The notes: a model not told the origin generated them from the letters alone. DNA of 64,000 nt from Streptomyces sp. CGMCC 4.7035 (GCF_031583065.1 NZ_CP134053.1:6737001-6801000); one strand, 5' to 3'; numbered from the stretch's first letter, positions 45,848 through 56,264 are shown. Numbers and translations: made by a program.

Positions 45848-47257
45848 TCAGTCCTGGGTCGGCGCCTTCTTGTCGCGGACCAGGAGGAGGGCCGCGCCGC
45901 CGAGTACGACCAGGGCGATGGCCGTGCCCGCGATGATCGGGGTGGCGTTGGAGGTGCCCGTCTCGGCGAGGTTGGTGTCCGCGGCCGTGGTGTCGCCCGC
46001 CATCGCCGGGCTGGGCTCACTGAGCGTCTGGGTGGTCAGGCCGCCCGTACTGCTGTCGGTCTCGCAGTCGAGGACGCCCTTGAACCACTTCTCGTCGCCG
46101 CCGGGCCCCTTGATCGTGAAGTCGTACGCCTGGTCCTCCTGCAACGGGATCGTCACCGTCTGCGTCTTTCCCGCCTCGATGGTGTACTCGGTCCCGAGCG
46201 GGGAGAACGTGAACGCCTCGTCGCCCTTGTTCACCGCGGTGATGTCCACGCCATCCTTGGCGCAGTCCTTCTCGGCCGACAGCGCGGGTATCGCGCCCGT
46301 CTTGGCCCAGTTCGCCGTCGCCGTCGCGGAGACGGTGGACTCGCTGGAGCCGGCGAGTATCTGTGTCTGACTGCGCGTCTCGGAGGCGAAGGCCCGACCG
46401 ACCGGCACGGTGGTCGACGCCTGCACGGTCAGCTCGGCCGAACCGGCCTGCGCCTTCTTCGGAACCTGGAAGTAGACGCGGCTGCCGTCGGTCGCGGACG
46501 TGATCTCCTTGCCGCCCTTGTCGACGACCTTGACCCCGCTCGCCGTGGCGTCCGTCGGCGGCGCCACCGTCACGTTCTCCGCGTTCGTGTGCACCGTGAC
46601 GGGGCCGAGCAGCTCGCCGGGGTGGCCGGAGACGGCGGGCGGGTCGAGAGTCAGGGACGCGGCGGGCTCCGAGAGGTTCCGCGCGTGCTTCTCCAGGAAG
46701 TCCGCGAGCTTCTCCGCCTGCGGGTCGACCGCCTCCACGTCGGCGCCGTCCGAGTAACGCCAGATCGCCACCTGCGTGCCCGCCGCCGCGGCCTGCTCCG
46801 TGAGGCCCTTGGCGCCGGCCTCGGCCGCGAGCGCGGCGAGGTCGTTCACCTGCGGATAGGAGTTCTGCAGGATCCAGCGGATCTTGCCGGCGTTCTTGTT
46901 GCCGCTCAGGGACGTGCCGCTCCAGGGCGTCTCGTGGTACTTGGCGTCGTTCTGCGTCGGGGTGTGGATGTCGATGCAGTAGGTCTGCAGGGTGCCGCCG
47001 TTGTCGACGGACATCTCGAACAGTCCCGCGGACACCTGCTCGTCCGCTCCGTCGTTGTGGACGACCGCGGCTCCGTAGGTCTTGAGGCCCACCGTCGTCG
47101 CGGTCGCGCCACCTTCGCTCTGCGGTATCCCGTCGGCGGCCGCCACGCCCGCGATGGCCAGCACGCCCGCCGCGACGAGTCCGGACACCAGCGTCCCGGC
47201 GGCGAGGCGGACGGCCCCTCGCCTGCGCGTGGACGGCGCAGAGAACGAAGAAAACAC
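45848..47257 (-). CDS. Cell-wall anchored thioester (TQXA) domain protein with LAETG sortase signal
   Basis: 469 aa from a GTG at 47257 with GAAGGGGA upstream. A signal peptide (to about AGVAAADG) is followed by a TQXA thioester domain: Cys in LQTYCIDIHTP and Gln in AGTQVAIWRYSDG would form an internal thioester bond. Ig-like strands follow. The C-terminus ends LAETGTSN, a hydrophobic helix and VRDKKAPTQD: a class E sortase signal (LAxTG). The protein is therefore covalently linked to peptidoglycan and may bind covalently to an external partner. An imperfect 31-bp palindrome lies upstream. Confidence 0.92.
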   Translation of the reverse strand: MFSSFSAPSTRRRGAVRLAAGTLVSGLVAAGVLAIAGVAAADGIPQSEGGATATTVGLKTYGAAVVHNDGADEQVSAGLFEMSVDNGGTLQTYCIDIHTPTQNDAKYHETPWSGTSLSGNKNAGKIRWILQNSYPQVNDLAALAAEAGAKGLTEQAAAAGTQVAIWRYSDGADVEAVDPQAEKLADFLEKHARNLSEPAASLTLDPPAVSGHPGELLGPVTVHTNAENVTVAPPTDATASGVKVVDKGGKEITSATDGSRVYFQVPKKAQAGSAELTVQASTTVPVGRAFASETRSQTQILAGSSESTVSATATANWAKTGAIPALSAEKDCAKDGVDITAVNKGDEAFTFSPLGTEYTIEAGKTQTVTIPLQEDQAYDFTIKGPGGDEKWFKGVLDCETDSSTGGLTTQTLSEPSPAMAGDTTAADTNLAETGTSNATPIIAGTAIALVVLGGAALLLVRDKKAPTQD

Positions 47258-47382
47258 AGAATTCCCCTTCGAGCAGGACCCGTTGACGTGGGGGTACGGT
47301 CCCACCAGCAGAATCAGAAGCCCCGAGAGCTATGCCCGGCATCCTAAGGAGAGCGCGCACCGCTCTTCCCGGTCATGTCGTC

Positions 47383-47442
47383 GGATAACCGATCCGACTC
47401 GGAATCGTTATCCGTTACACAGGCTGTGAGCTGGGGTTATCC
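47383..47442. promoter_or_regulatory. GGATAAC/GTTATCC palindrome upstream of the thioester protein
   Basis: GGATAAC (47383-47389) and GTTATCC (47407-47413) bound a 31-bp near-palindrome with inner CGAT-CCGA / TCGG-AATCG pairing, and GGTTATCC occurs again at 47435-47442. The stretch is AT-richer than its surroundings. It lies 126 bases before the GTG, in a 274-base gap with no gene, and could be an operator or mark the promoter. Confidence 0.5.
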
Positions 47443-47531
47443 GCAACTACATGGGGACCGTTCGGGCATGGTGCGGCACATACGCCGATAAACAGCAGTT
47501 CAGACGAGGCGGGCGAAAGGCACGTCTGACG

Positions 47532-48020
47532 TCACGTCACTCCAGCGGGTTCCGGCTGAGGTTGGGCCTGCAACTCGGGCTGATCCGTCGCATCGGGCCG
47601 ACTTGGCGGTTCAGTCTCCCAGTTGGGCTCGGGCTGCGGTGACGCCCCGGTCTGCGCCTCGGGCCTGGACGACCGCCGGAAGGCGGAGGTACCGCGCGAC
47701 AGGTCGTGTCCGATCGCCGCCGCGTCGAGGTCCGCCGACAGCCAGCCCTGTCCGTCCCGCTGCTCGGTCCGCACCTTCAGCCGCCCCTGGACGACGAGCG
47801 GATCGCCCACGGCCACGGACGCGGCGACGTTCGTAGCCAGTGAGCGCCGGGCCCACACCGTGAAGAAGTTCGTGTGTCCGTCCGTCCACACGTTCTTCTC
47901 CCGGTCCAGATACCGCGCCGTCACCGCCAGCCGGAAGCGCGCCGTGGGACCCGTGGGCGACTCCCGGTACACCGGCTGAGTCGCGACGTTGCCGACCACG
48001 CACACCATCGTCTCGTTCAT
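47532..48020 (-). CDS. ssb: Single-stranded DNA-binding protein (second, short-tail type)
   Basis: 162 aa. The OB fold starts MNETMVCVVGNVATQPVYRE, with RFRLAVTARYLDREKNVWTD and FFTVWARRSLATNVAASVAVGD. The C-terminal tail is Pro/Glu/Gln-rich and ends PEPAGVT, without the acidic DDDxPF tip used by the essential SSB to recruit partners. It resembles Streptomyces SsbB, which works in chromosome segregation during sporulation. It stands alone, with GTPase genes upstream on the same strand. Confidence 0.9.
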   Translation of the reverse strand: MNETMVCVVGNVATQPVYRESPTGPTARFRLAVTARYLDREKNVWTDGHTNFFTVWARRSLATNVAASVAVGDPLVVQGRLKVRTEQRDGQGWLSADLDAAAIGHDLSRGTSAFRRSSRPEAQTGASPQPEPNWETEPPSRPDATDQPELQAQPQPEPAGVT

Positions 48021-48287
48021 TTCGCGAAGCCCCTCCCTCGCCCCGGCTCCCGCGCCGGGACGGAACGCGTACGGGCCCGTCCCGTACGGCTGCGTCTGTC
48101 GCGGCGGTCATGCCCTGTCGCACACCGCCGCCGGTGCGACGACCGCGTTCGCCGCGGTCGCCGCGAGATCAGACTGCCTCCGCCGGGCCGAGCCCGCTGA
48201 GCGCTGTGGGCTACCGCTCGGTTGTGGACAACTCCGCCACCCGAACGAGCGCCTCCGCCCCTGTCCCGCCTTCCTCCCGGGCCGAAC

Positions 48288-50609
48288 TCATCCCACCCGC
48301 GCCGCCGCCCCGGCCCCCGTGACCTTCGCGTACTGCTCCCGCACCTCCCGGTAGCGCAGCAGCTCCGCCGCCACCGGATCCAGCACCCGGGCCCGCCCGC
48401 ACCCGGCGGCCGCCTCCCGCAGCCGCCGTTCCGCCTCCAGCCCGTACCGTCGGGCCGGACCGCGCGCGGCCACCCTGCAACTCCACTCGATGGCCGGACC
48501 ACCGACGACGCCTGCCGCCATGAGCAGCACCGGCACCCCGAGGTTCGGCGGGACGTACCCGATGATCTGCCCCAACAACCAGAGCACGCAGAGCACTTGA
48601 AGGAGCGTCATCGCCACCTGAGCGACCACGGCGACGGGCCACCAGCCGGGCCGGGGCGGCCGCCCCGAGGGCATGGCGGCGCCCACCGCCAACTCGTCCA
48701 ACACCTCCGGCAGCTCCTGCGCGCCGCGCACCGCGGCCTCGCGCACCGCCTGGGCCCAGGGAGCGGGCAGCCCGGCCGCTGCCCGGTCCGTCACCGTCCG
48801 TACGGCCTGCTCGACGCGCTGTCGCGCGGTCGCCTCCTCCTCCGCGGGCGCAGGCACCGGCAGCCGACCCGTGGACGGTTCGCGCCGGTCACGGCACCAC
48901 CGCCACAGCCGCAACCAGGGCGTACCGCACGCGCGGTTGGCGTTGCGCAGCCACGCCCGCTCGGCGGCCTCGCGCGATGCACTGGCGCCCACAGCGTCCG
49001 CGAGCCGTCCGGCGAATTCCTCGCGTGCCTCCTCGCTGAGCCCGATACGTCGCTCGGTCGCGTAGACGGGCCGCAGCCGGGCCGCGGCCACGTCCACGTC
49101 GGCGGAGATCCGGCGCGCGGCCGCCCCGCGCTCGGCCACGAACTGCCCGAGCGCCTCGCGCAGTTCCTCGACTCCTTCCCCGGTGAGCGCGGACAGCGCG
49201 AGCACGGTCGCGCCCGGCTCTCCGTACTCCCCCAGGGCGATCCCGTCCCCGTCCAGCAGTCGCCGCAGATCGTCGAGCACCTGGTCGGCGGCCTCCCCGG
49301 GCAGCCGGTCCACCTGGTTCAGGACGACGAACATGACCTCGGCGTGCCCGGCCAGGGGTCGCAGATAGCGCTCGTGGAGGACGGCGTCGGCGTACTTCTC
49401 CGGATCGAGGACCCAGATGACCGCGTCGACGAGCGCGAGGATGCGGTCGACCTGTTCCCGGTGCTGCACGGCCGCGGAGTCGTGGTCGGGCAGGTCGACC
49501 AGGACGAGCCCGCGCAGTTGCGACTCGGCGTCCGGGTTCTGCAGGGGGCGCCGGCGCAGCCGCCCCGGGATACCGAGGCGGTCGATGAGCGTGGCCGCGC
49601 CGTCGCTCCAGCTGCACACGATCGGCGCGGCGGTGGTGGGCCGGCGCACGCCGGTCTCCGAAAGGGTCACCCCGGCGAGCGCGTTGAAGAGCGTCGACTT
49701 GCCACTGCCGGTGGCGCCCGCGACGGCGACCACGGTGTGCTCCCCGGAGAGCCTGCGTCGCGCGGCGGCCTCGTCCAGGACGCGTCCCGCCTCGGCGAGC
49801 GTGCGGCTGTCCAGCCGGGTCCGCGACAGTCCCACCAGCTCGCGCAGCGCGTCCAACCGTGAGCGCAGGGGGCCGTCGTACGCGAGGGGCGCGGGCTGCC
49901 GTACGGCCGTGCCGCACGACGTCACGACCATGGCCTCCCCAAGGGCGGCGGCCGTGTCGGACACGCGCCTGGCGATCAGTCCGTCGTCCCAGGTGGTTCC
50001 GGACTCGGGGCGCTCCGCGGGATCGTCGCGCTTCACGCGCGCGTCCCGCGCATCGTCCTCCACGCGCGCGTACATGGCCCACTCCCCCGAAAGAGCGGCT
50101 CCGGAACCGTCCCGCGCATCGGTGTCCGCCCGGGCATCATCCGTCGCGGAGAGCTCACCGTTCACACCGGTGCACCCGAAATCGTGGTCCACGCGAGCGT
50201 GCTCACCGTCGCGCCCCTCTTGGGAGAGCTCTGTCGCTTCGGGCAGGGGCGTCGCTTGGGTCGTCGCTTGAGAGAAAACGGTCTCACCAGGGAGCACGGC
50301 CCCCTGGGAGAGGACGGCCTCCTGACAGAGCACGCTCTCCTGGGCGAGGGGGTCCTCATCGAGGAGAGCGCTGCCGTCCCGCTCGCCCTCGAGTCGCTCT
50401 TGGACAGCGGCGACGGCCCCCTTCGAGGGCTCGTCCTGGGGATGCTCGGTGTGATCCCTGTGATCCCTGTGATCCCTGTGATCCCTGTGATCCCCGTGAT
50501 CAGCATGATCCCTGTGCTCGTTGTGGTCGTCCTTGTGTTCGTTGTGTTCGTTGTGGTCGATGTGATCCGCGTGATCCGTGTGGTCCTTGTGGTCCGTGAC
50601 GGCAGTCAC
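48288..50609 (-). CDS. Dynamin-like/YfjP GTPase with N-terminal His-Asp repeat
   Basis: 773 aa from a GTG at 50609 that follows the upstream GTPase stop by four bases, using that gene's AGGAGAGG. Residues 5-60 are a run of DHx triplets ([14 protein letters not shown] and so on), then [15 protein letters not shown] repeats (about 85-130). The G domain (about 265-480) has G1 [11 protein letters not shown]3 DLPDHDS and G4 LNQVD. Two membrane helices lie near residues 660-710. Paired GTPases of this kind in Streptomyces are proposed to act at membranes, like the DynA/DynB pair in sporulation septation; assignment here is by architecture. Confidence 0.88.
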   Translation of the reverse strand: MTAVTDHKDHTDHADHIDHNEHNEHKDDHNEHRDHADHGDHRDHRDHRDHRDHTEHPQDEPSKGAVAAVQERLEGERDGSALLDEDPLAQESVLCQEAVLSQGAVLPGETVFSQATTQATPLPEATELSQEGRDGEHARVDHDFGCTGVNGELSATDDARADTDARDGSGAALSGEWAMYARVEDDARDARVKRDDPAERPESGTTWDDGLIARRVSDTAAALGEAMVVTSCGTAVRQPAPLAYDGPLRSRLDALRELVGLSRTRLDSRTLAEAGRVLDEAAARRRLSGEHTVVAVAGATGSGKSTLFNALAGVTLSETGVRRPTTAAPIVCSWSDGAATLIDRLGIPGRLRRRPLQNPDAESQLRGLVLVDLPDHDSAAVQHREQVDRILALVDAVIWVLDPEKYADAVLHERYLRPLAGHAEVMFVVLNQVDRLPGEAADQVLDDLRRLLDGDGIALGEYGEPGATVLALSALTGEGVEELREALGQFVAERGAAARRISADVDVAAARLRPVYATERRIGLSEEAREEFAGRLADAVGASASREAAERAWLRNANRACGTPWLRLWRWCRDRREPSTGRLPVPAPAEEEATARQRVEQAVRTVTDRAAAGLPAPWAQAVREAAVRGAQELPEVLDELAVGAAMPSGRPPRPGWWPVAVVAQVAMTLLQVLCVLWLLGQIIGYVPPNLGVPVLLMAAGVVGGPAIEWSCRVAARGPARRYGLEAERRLREAAAGCGRARVLDPVAAELLRYREVREQYAKVTGAGAAARVG
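50430..50594 (-). repeat. Intragenic repeat coding for His-Asp-x triplets
   Basis: The coding strand carries a 9-base unit (reverse complement of GTGATCCCT) with at least five near-identical copies, then degenerate copies. It encodes about 18 D/E-H-x triplets at the N-terminus of the GTPase. Variation between units is mostly in the third residue. Confidence 0.85.
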
Positions 50610-50613
50610 CGGG

Positions 50614-52221
50614 TCACCTCTCCTTCTGCAGTACGGACAGCGCGGCGATGATTTCGGCCTGGGGCTCGGCATGGATGTCGAGGGCGTCGAGGGGGGTGAG
50701 ACGGCGCTCGCGTTCGATGCGCAGCACCCGGTCGACGTACTCGGAGAGCAGCCGTGCGGCGCGGTCGCGCAGCCGTAGCGCCCCCTGCGCGCCGATCCGC
50801 TCGGCCAGTCCCTCCCCGGCCGCCTGCGCCCGGCGTCCGCCCAGGAGGGCCGTGGCGACAAGGGCGGTCACCGCCTCGGCGTCCGGGGCGAGGTTCTTGT
50901 CGAGGTCGCGCACCAGTTCCTCGACGTACTCCTCGAGGACGCGCCGCCAGCGTCGTACGGCCATCCCGATGCGGTGCTCGGCGCTCTCCAGGGTCGGATC
51001 GCGGTTCGTCAGGCCCGGAACGCCCGCGGCCGGCTCGCGCCGCCAGACCTCGTCGACGCGCTCGTCGGCGGCCGAGACGGCGCACAGCAGCAGGGCGCCC
51101 AGGCTTTCGATGAGGGCGTCCAGCAGTTCACCGGCACTGCAGTCGAGGGGGTAGCTGCGCCACCGCTTCAGTGCGTCGCCGGCGAGGACGGCCCCGGCCT
51201 GCAGACGAGCCCGTACGCGTGTGTACTCGCTGTCGTACGCCGCGTCGACGGCGGCGGTGAGCCGCAGGGAGGCGGCGTACTGGGCGGCCGCGGCACCTGC
51301 CAGTTGGGGCATGCGGGACTTCAGGGAGTCGAGGACGCCGTATGCCGTGCGGGTCATGGCGGTTTCCCGGGCGTCGGGGTCCTGCGCCTGGTGCACGAGC
51401 CACGCGCGCAGGGGCGCGACGGCGGTGGCGGGCAGCAGTCCCCCGCCCCAGGCGGACTCGGGCAGCTCGGGCACGGTGAAGCGGGGCACGTCGCCGAGCC
51501 CTGCCTTGGCGAGCAGGGCGCCGTACTGCCGGGAGACCTCCGAGACCACCTGGTGCGGGACCCGGTCGAGCACGGTGACAAATGTCGCCCGGTGTTCCTT
51601 GGCGGTCCGCAGCAGGTGCCACGGTACGGCGTCGGCGTACCGGGCGGCGGTGGTGACCATGATCCAGATGTCGGCGGCGCAGATCAGCTCGGCGGCGAGG
51701 ACCCGATTGGCGGCGACCAGGGAGTCGACGTCGGGCGCGTCGAGGAGGGCGAGACCGCGCGGGAGCGTGTCGGCGGTCTCGACGCGCAGTACCCGCTGCT
51801 CGCGCCCGGCGATGCCGTGCAGATCGTCGCCGGAATCCTGATGGGGCACCCACACGCGTGTGAGGTCGGGCAGGACACGCAGGCCGCTGAACCAGTGATG
51901 GTCCTCGGGGTGGCAGACGAGAACGGGCGTACGGGTGGTGGGGCGCAGCACGCCGGCCTCGCTGACCTTTCGGCCCACAAGGGAGTTGACGAGCGTCGAC
52001 TTGCCGGCCCCGGTGGATCCGCCGACGACGGCCAGCAAGGGTGCTTCAGGCTCTCTCAGCCGGGGCACCAAATAGTCGTCGAGCTGCGCGAGGAGCTCGT
52101 CGCGGTTGGCACGCGCGCGTGGAGCCCCCTCCAGGGGCAGCGGGAAGCGTGCGGCGGCGACACGGTCGCGCAGGGCAGAAAGTGCGTCGAGCAGCTGAGG
52201 CCGTACGTCCAAGGTCACCAC
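50614..52221 (-). CDS. Dynamin-like GTPase, first gene of the pair
   Basis: 535 aa if started at the GTG at 52221 ([20 protein letters not shown]); an upstream ATG at 52260 would add 13 residues and neither has a strong ribosome binding site. G1 [15 protein letters not shown]3 LLDAPDVDS and the switch region [12 protein letters not shown] are clear; the usual N/TKxD is VLDRVP. There is no membrane helix, unlike its partner. Its stop lies four bases from the start of the second GTPase, so they are co-translated and likely form a hetero-oligomer. Confidence 0.88.
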   Translation of the reverse strand: MVTLDVRPQLLDALSALRDRVAAARFPLPLEGAPRARANRDELLAQLDDYLVPRLREPEAPLLAVVGGSTGAGKSTLVNSLVGRKVSEAGVLRPTTRTPVLVCHPEDHHWFSGLRVLPDLTRVWVPHQDSGDDLHGIAGREQRVLRVETADTLPRGLALLDAPDVDSLVAANRVLAAELICAADIWIMVTTAARYADAVPWHLLRTAKEHRATFVTVLDRVPHQVVSEVSRQYGALLAKAGLGDVPRFTVPELPESAWGGGLLPATAVAPLRAWLVHQAQDPDARETAMTRTAYGVLDSLKSRMPQLAGAAAAQYAASLRLTAAVDAAYDSEYTRVRARLQAGAVLAGDALKRWRSYPLDCSAGELLDALIESLGALLLCAVSAADERVDEVWRREPAAGVPGLTNRDPTLESAEHRIGMAVRRWRRVLEEYVEELVRDLDKNLAPDAEAVTALVATALLGGRRAQAAGEGLAERIGAQGALRLRDRAARLLSEYVDRVLRIERERRLTPLDALDIHAEPQAEIIAALSVLQKER

Positions 52222-52529
52222 ATGCGAAGAATGCCCAACTTTGGAGTCTTTCTGAAGCATGTGGGGGTGTCTGCGCGCCGACAGGACACACTGGACGGAA
52301 GGGATGACTGGGACCGCAGGCATAACGAGTGCACAACACCCGGGGTGGGAGACGCAAAAAGCGATGCACGATTCGTACCTGCCTGCGATTATCAGGACCG
52401 CTTCACCGAACCTCCACATCGAGCCACGGAGGCGAAGCACCAGGGACAAGGACTCGGGAGCCCTATCCTTGTCCCCGGCAAGGTCACGGATCAGCCCGCA
52501 CCCGGGCACCACGACAGGCCACCACACCG

Positions 52530-52602
52530 GCCCCCGTAGCTCAGTGGATAGAGCAGGCGCCTTCTAAGCGCTTGGCCGCAGGTTCGAGTCCTGCCGGGGG
52601 CG
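52530..52602 (+). tRNA. tRNA-Arg (anticodon TCT)
   Basis: A complete cloverleaf fits. Acceptor stem GCCCCCG/CGGGGGC, D-arm GCTC-AGTGGATA-GAGC, anticodon stem GGCGC/GCGCT with loop CTTCTAA (anticodon TCT), T-arm GCAGG-TTCGAGT-CCTGC, discriminator G. CCA is not encoded. It reads AGA, a rare codon in high-GC genomes. Confidence 0.97.
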
Positions 52603-52984
52603 CCCACACCCTGCCCTCCCAGCGGAGGGCTTTCTACTGGTCAGGGGCGGTTTCACTCGACGCAGGCCAGTCCCGGGCGCCCGCTTGGCGATCAAGGGCG
52701 CACTCCAGGACATTCCGGGGCTGTCCGGCCGTCACCGGGTTTTCGCGGGTGGCTGTGTCGACTGCGTGTCGAAGTTCTCGACCGGAGGAAGAGAACGAAC
52801 GCCCGAACGGTCGTCGTCGTCGCCTCGTAGGGCGTGACACGGACCGCGATCAGTCTTTGAACGCGTTCGAAAACTCGATGTCGTGCGGTGATCCTCCTGC
52901 TACTGTCGCCCTGCTCGCGCAGGGACGAGCGGCGATTCAATGAGCGCCCCCCTTGCGTCGATTGCCCTGGGGAGGGACTCTTTC
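52603..52984. other. Intergenic region between tRNA-Arg and the FG-GAP gene
   Basis: 382 bases with no gene that I can support. No repeat of the tRNA 3' end was seen here or farther downstream, so it does not look like an integration scar. GGGGAGGG at 52970-52977 is the ribosome binding site for the GTG at 52985. Confidence 0.5.
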
Positions 52985-55900
52985 GTGATTCGTCCGCTGA
53001 ACAGACGGGCCAGGCGCCACCAGCGCGCGCTCGGCCGTATCGCTCTCACCGTCACGCTTGCCGTGACCGCCGGAATCGGCACCGCCGCGGGGACGGCCGT
53101 CGCCGAGGTTCGCAGCGCGTCCGCCGATCCCGTCGTCATCAGCACGGGCGCACGCTTCGTGCCCCGCGCCACCATCGTCCTGAACGCCGGCGAGACCGGC
53201 TTCCTCACCGCCCAGGAGGGTGACGACCGCCTCCGCTGGATCGACTACGCCACCGGTGCGACGACCATCCTCGAACACCGGCTGCCCGAGCCGCTCGCCT
53301 ACAACGTGGACGAGTTCCGCTTCGCCAAGTACCCGGGGGACTTCGGCCACGGCTCCGACACTGTCGCCCTCTACGCGGACTCCCCGACCCCGCACGTGAC
53401 GCTCCAGCAGCGGGCCGGTGGCGGATCGCCGGCCACGGTCCCGATCCCGGAGGGCCAGACGTACGTCGCGACCTACGGCGACACCGTCATCACCCGGACC
53501 GGCACCGAGAACGCCGTCACGAACCTGCACCTCCTGCGCCTGGAGAACGGCGAGGTGCTGGACCGGAAACTGGAGGGCCTGCCGGAGGGGTGGAACCTTT
53601 CCGTCAGCGAGGGCGACGCCCGGTCCGTCGCTGTCCGCGGCATCAAGTGGGAGGACACCACGATGTCCCAGGGGTGGTGGGTCGTCGACCTCGCCACCGG
53701 GGGCGTGAAGGCGCTCTCCCCGCACGGCGAGAGCGTCTCCTTCGACCGGGACACCGTCTTCCAATTCGGCGCCCCTTCCAACGACGCCGCCCTGGTGTAC
53801 CGCCGCGACAACCTGGACGCGGAGCCGACCACCGTCGACCTGCGGGACGTGGCCTCGTACAACGACGTCGTCCGGCCCCTCGGCGACGGCTTCGTCACCG
53901 TGACCCCGCCCAACCCCGGCGACGACGAGTATCGGGGCAACCAGCTCTTCCTGCGCGACGCCACAGGGAGCTCGAAGTCCCTGCTGGCCGTCGCCTCCCC
54001 CTCGGTCCACCGCACTCCCGACGGCTCGCTCCTGGTGGCCGGTGCGGAGGAGAACACCACCAAGGGCGCACTGGACTGGGGGTACTACCTCTTCACCCCC
54101 GCCGCGGACGGCACCGTCACCCGCAAGCGCCTCGCGGACATCGAGGACCGGGAGGCCAAGCCGGCCGGCATCTCGCTGGGCAGCGGCATCCTCACCACGG
54201 CCGACGACTCGCAGTACTACAGCCCCGGCACCTACATCGGCGGCTATCGGAGCACCTGGCTGAAGACCTCCGGCCGTCCGGAGGAGCTGAACTCGACCAT
54301 CGACGGCCTCGTGTCCGGCCGGGACGACGACTGCAGCCCCGCCTACGGCACCTACTGCGTGACCATGTTCGCGAGCGGCGACGGCTATCACGGCCGCAAG
54401 GCCGCGACCGAGCAGGGCGTCACCATGCTCTACCGGAACGGCGCCGCACCGTGGGGTCCGAGGGTGACCTCCAGGCTCGACAGCCCGCAACTCGTGGACC
54501 TCTCCGGCCGGTTCGGCATCGTGAACCAGGCGTCGGGCGGCCAGCAGGCGATCCTCCACTTCAAGGACGCCGACACCGGGAGCGTGCTCCTGAAGCGGGA
54601 GCCGGTCGCGGCCTCCGTCTGGGGCAACACCCTGTGGAGCGCCCTCGGCCGGTGGGACGACACCGGCTCAAACGTACCGACCGGGGTGGCCGCGAAGAAC
54701 CTGTCGACGGGTGCCGCCGGCGACTCCTTCGACGCGGGTTGCGTCCCCAGTGACCTGCAGGCCGTGGGCCGTTGGGTGTACTGGCGGTGCAGCGACTACT
54801 GGCACGACTTCAAGGGCGCCGGTGTCTACGACCGGCAGGCCAAGCGCTTCCTGAAGCTCGGGGCCGACGAGACGCTGCTCGGCGACGGCTACCTGGTCCA
54901 CCGCTCGGACGCGACCGGCCTCACCCTCGTCGACCTGCACAACGGCCTCCCGCTCAGCGGCAAGGAGGCGGACCTGCCCCAGCGGGTGGTCGCCACCGCC
55001 GCGGAGCTCGGAGACCGGACCGGGCGCCGGTCCGGGTGGACCGTCGACCGCTTCGGCGGTCACGTCGCCTACACGGGCGAGGACCGCCGAGTGCGGATCG
55101 TCCCGTCGGGCGTTCCGGCCTCCCGGATCGCCGTCATCGACGCCGACACTCCCGCCATGGACAGCAAGGCCGGTGCGTGGACACCGCGTTGGTGGCTGTC
55201 GAAGCCGGCGGCGACGTGGTCGCTGACGATGAAGAACAAGGCGACCGGGAAGACCGTGCGGACCTTCTCCGGCGGGGAGGCCCGGGGGCTGATCGCGCCG
55301 TCGTGGGACGGCAAGGACGCGGCCGGGAAGTACGTGCCGAACGGGGCGTACGTCTGGACCCTGACCGCGAAGCCGGCCGACGGCGTTCAGGCGGACCTCT
55401 CCGTCTCCGGGACGGTACCGGTGACCGGCGGTGCCGCCGTGTGGCGGGACATGGTCGGTGACGACGGGTTCGGCGACCTGCTGGCGATGGACACGACCGG
55501 GGCCGTGTCGCTGTACAGGGGTACCGGGACCGGTGCGCTGTCGTCCCGTATCGCCGGGTCCGGCAGCAAGTTCGTCACCGACTCCGTGCTCGTGCCCGTC
55601 GGGGACGTGAACGGGGACCGGTGCGCCGATGTGCTCGTGCGGGTGGGTGACCAACTGCGGGCCTACCGCCCGGGGTGCGGGAAGACCGTCACCGCATCGT
55701 CGCCGTACACGCTGATCGGTGCCGGCTGGGCCCAGTACGACCAGTTGACGTCGCCGGGTGATGTGAACGGGGACGGCTTTGTCGACCTGATAGCACGCCA
55801 GGCGTCCACCGGTGATGTGTACTTCTACGCCGGCACAGCTGATCACCGGCTGAAGGCCCGGCTGCGCATCGGGACGAACTGGAAGCTGTACAAGCGGATC

Positions 55901-56209
55901 GTCGGGGCCGGGGACCTGAACGGGGACGGGCGTGGCGACCTGCTCGGGGTCGACTCGGCCGGTGTGCTGTGGCGGTACTACGGGACCTCCACCGGTGGCG
56001 TGACCACCCGGGTGCGGGTCGGCAGCGGGTGGGGCGCCTACTCCGCTCTCGTCGGGGTCGGTGACCTGTCCGGTGACGGACGCGCCGATCTGCTGGCGCG
56101 GGACACCGCCGGGAAGCTGTGGCGATACGCCTCCACGGGCGTCGGCACATACGGCGGCCGGGTACTGATCGGCTCCGGCGGCTGGAACGGATTCAAGGGT
56201 CTGTTCTGA
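52985..56209 (+). CDS. Very large secreted FG-GAP (VCBS) repeat protein
   Basis: 1074 aa from the GTG at 52985 (GGGGAGGG upstream), giving the classical signal peptide MIRPLNRRARRHQRALGRIA to about AVAEV; the ATG at 52940 would add 15 residues with no binding site. Residues 60-680 have repeated blade-like segments (beta-propeller character). Near 760-820 is a FlgD-like Ig motif (KTVRTFSGGEARG, PSWDGKDAAGKYVPNGAYVW). The C-terminus has four FG-GAP units with calcium-binding GDVNGDRCADVL, GDVNGDGFVDLI, GDLNGDGRGDLL and GDLSGDGRADLL. It is probably an extracellular binding protein. Confidence 0.92.
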   Translation: MIRPLNRRARRHQRALGRIALTVTLAVTAGIGTAAGTAVAEVRSASADPVVISTGARFVPRATIVLNAGETGFLTAQEGDDRLRWIDYATGATTILEHRLPEPLAYNVDEFRFAKYPGDFGHGSDTVALYADSPTPHVTLQQRAGGGSPATVPIPEGQTYVATYGDTVITRTGTENAVTNLHLLRLENGEVLDRKLEGLPEGWNLSVSEGDARSVAVRGIKWEDTTMSQGWWVVDLATGGVKALSPHGESVSFDRDTVFQFGAPSNDAALVYRRDNLDAEPTTVDLRDVASYNDVVRPLGDGFVTVTPPNPGDDEYRGNQLFLRDATGSSKSLLAVASPSVHRTPDGSLLVAGAEENTTKGALDWGYYLFTPAADGTVTRKRLADIEDREAKPAGISLGSGILTTADDSQYYSPGTYIGGYRSTWLKTSGRPEELNSTIDGLVSGRDDDCSPAYGTYCVTMFASGDGYHGRKAATEQGVTMLYRNGAAPWGPRVTSRLDSPQLVDLSGRFGIVNQASGGQQAILHFKDADTGSVLLKREPVAASVWGNTLWSALGRWDDTGSNVPTGVAAKNLSTGAAGDSFDAGCVPSDLQAVGRWVYWRCSDYWHDFKGAGVYDRQAKRFLKLGADETLLGDGYLVHRSDATGLTLVDLHNGLPLSGKEADLPQRVVATAAELGDRTGRRSGWTVDRFGGHVAYTGEDRRVRIVPSGVPASRIAVIDADTPAMDSKAGAWTPRWWLSKPAATWSLTMKNKATGKTVRTFSGGEARGLIAPSWDGKDAAGKYVPNGAYVWTLTAKPADGVQADLSVSGTVPVTGGAAVWRDMVGDDGFGDLLAMDTTGAVSLYRGTGTGALSSRIAGSGSKFVTDSVLVPVGDVNGDRCADVLVRVGDQLRAYRPGCGKTVTASSPYTLIGAGWAQYDQLTSPGDVNGDGFVDLIARQASTGDVYFYAGTADHRLKARLRIGTNWKLYKRIVGAGDLNGDGRGDLLGVDSAGVLWRYYGTSTGGVTTRVRVGSGWGAYSALVGVGDLSGDGRADLLARDTAGKLWRYASTGVGTYGGRVLIGSGGWNGFKGLF

Positions 56210-56219
56210 CCTCGAAGTG

Positions 56220-56264
56220 AGGGGGTGCGCTGTCGGCGCAGTCGCTGCGGACAGCGCACTCCCT
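56220..56264 (+). terminator. Hairpin terminator after the FG-GAP gene
   Basis: Fifteen-base arms (56220-56234 and 56250-56264) pair with one mismatch; the left arm begins AGGGGGTGCGCTGTC. It starts ten bases after the stop. Confidence 0.85.
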
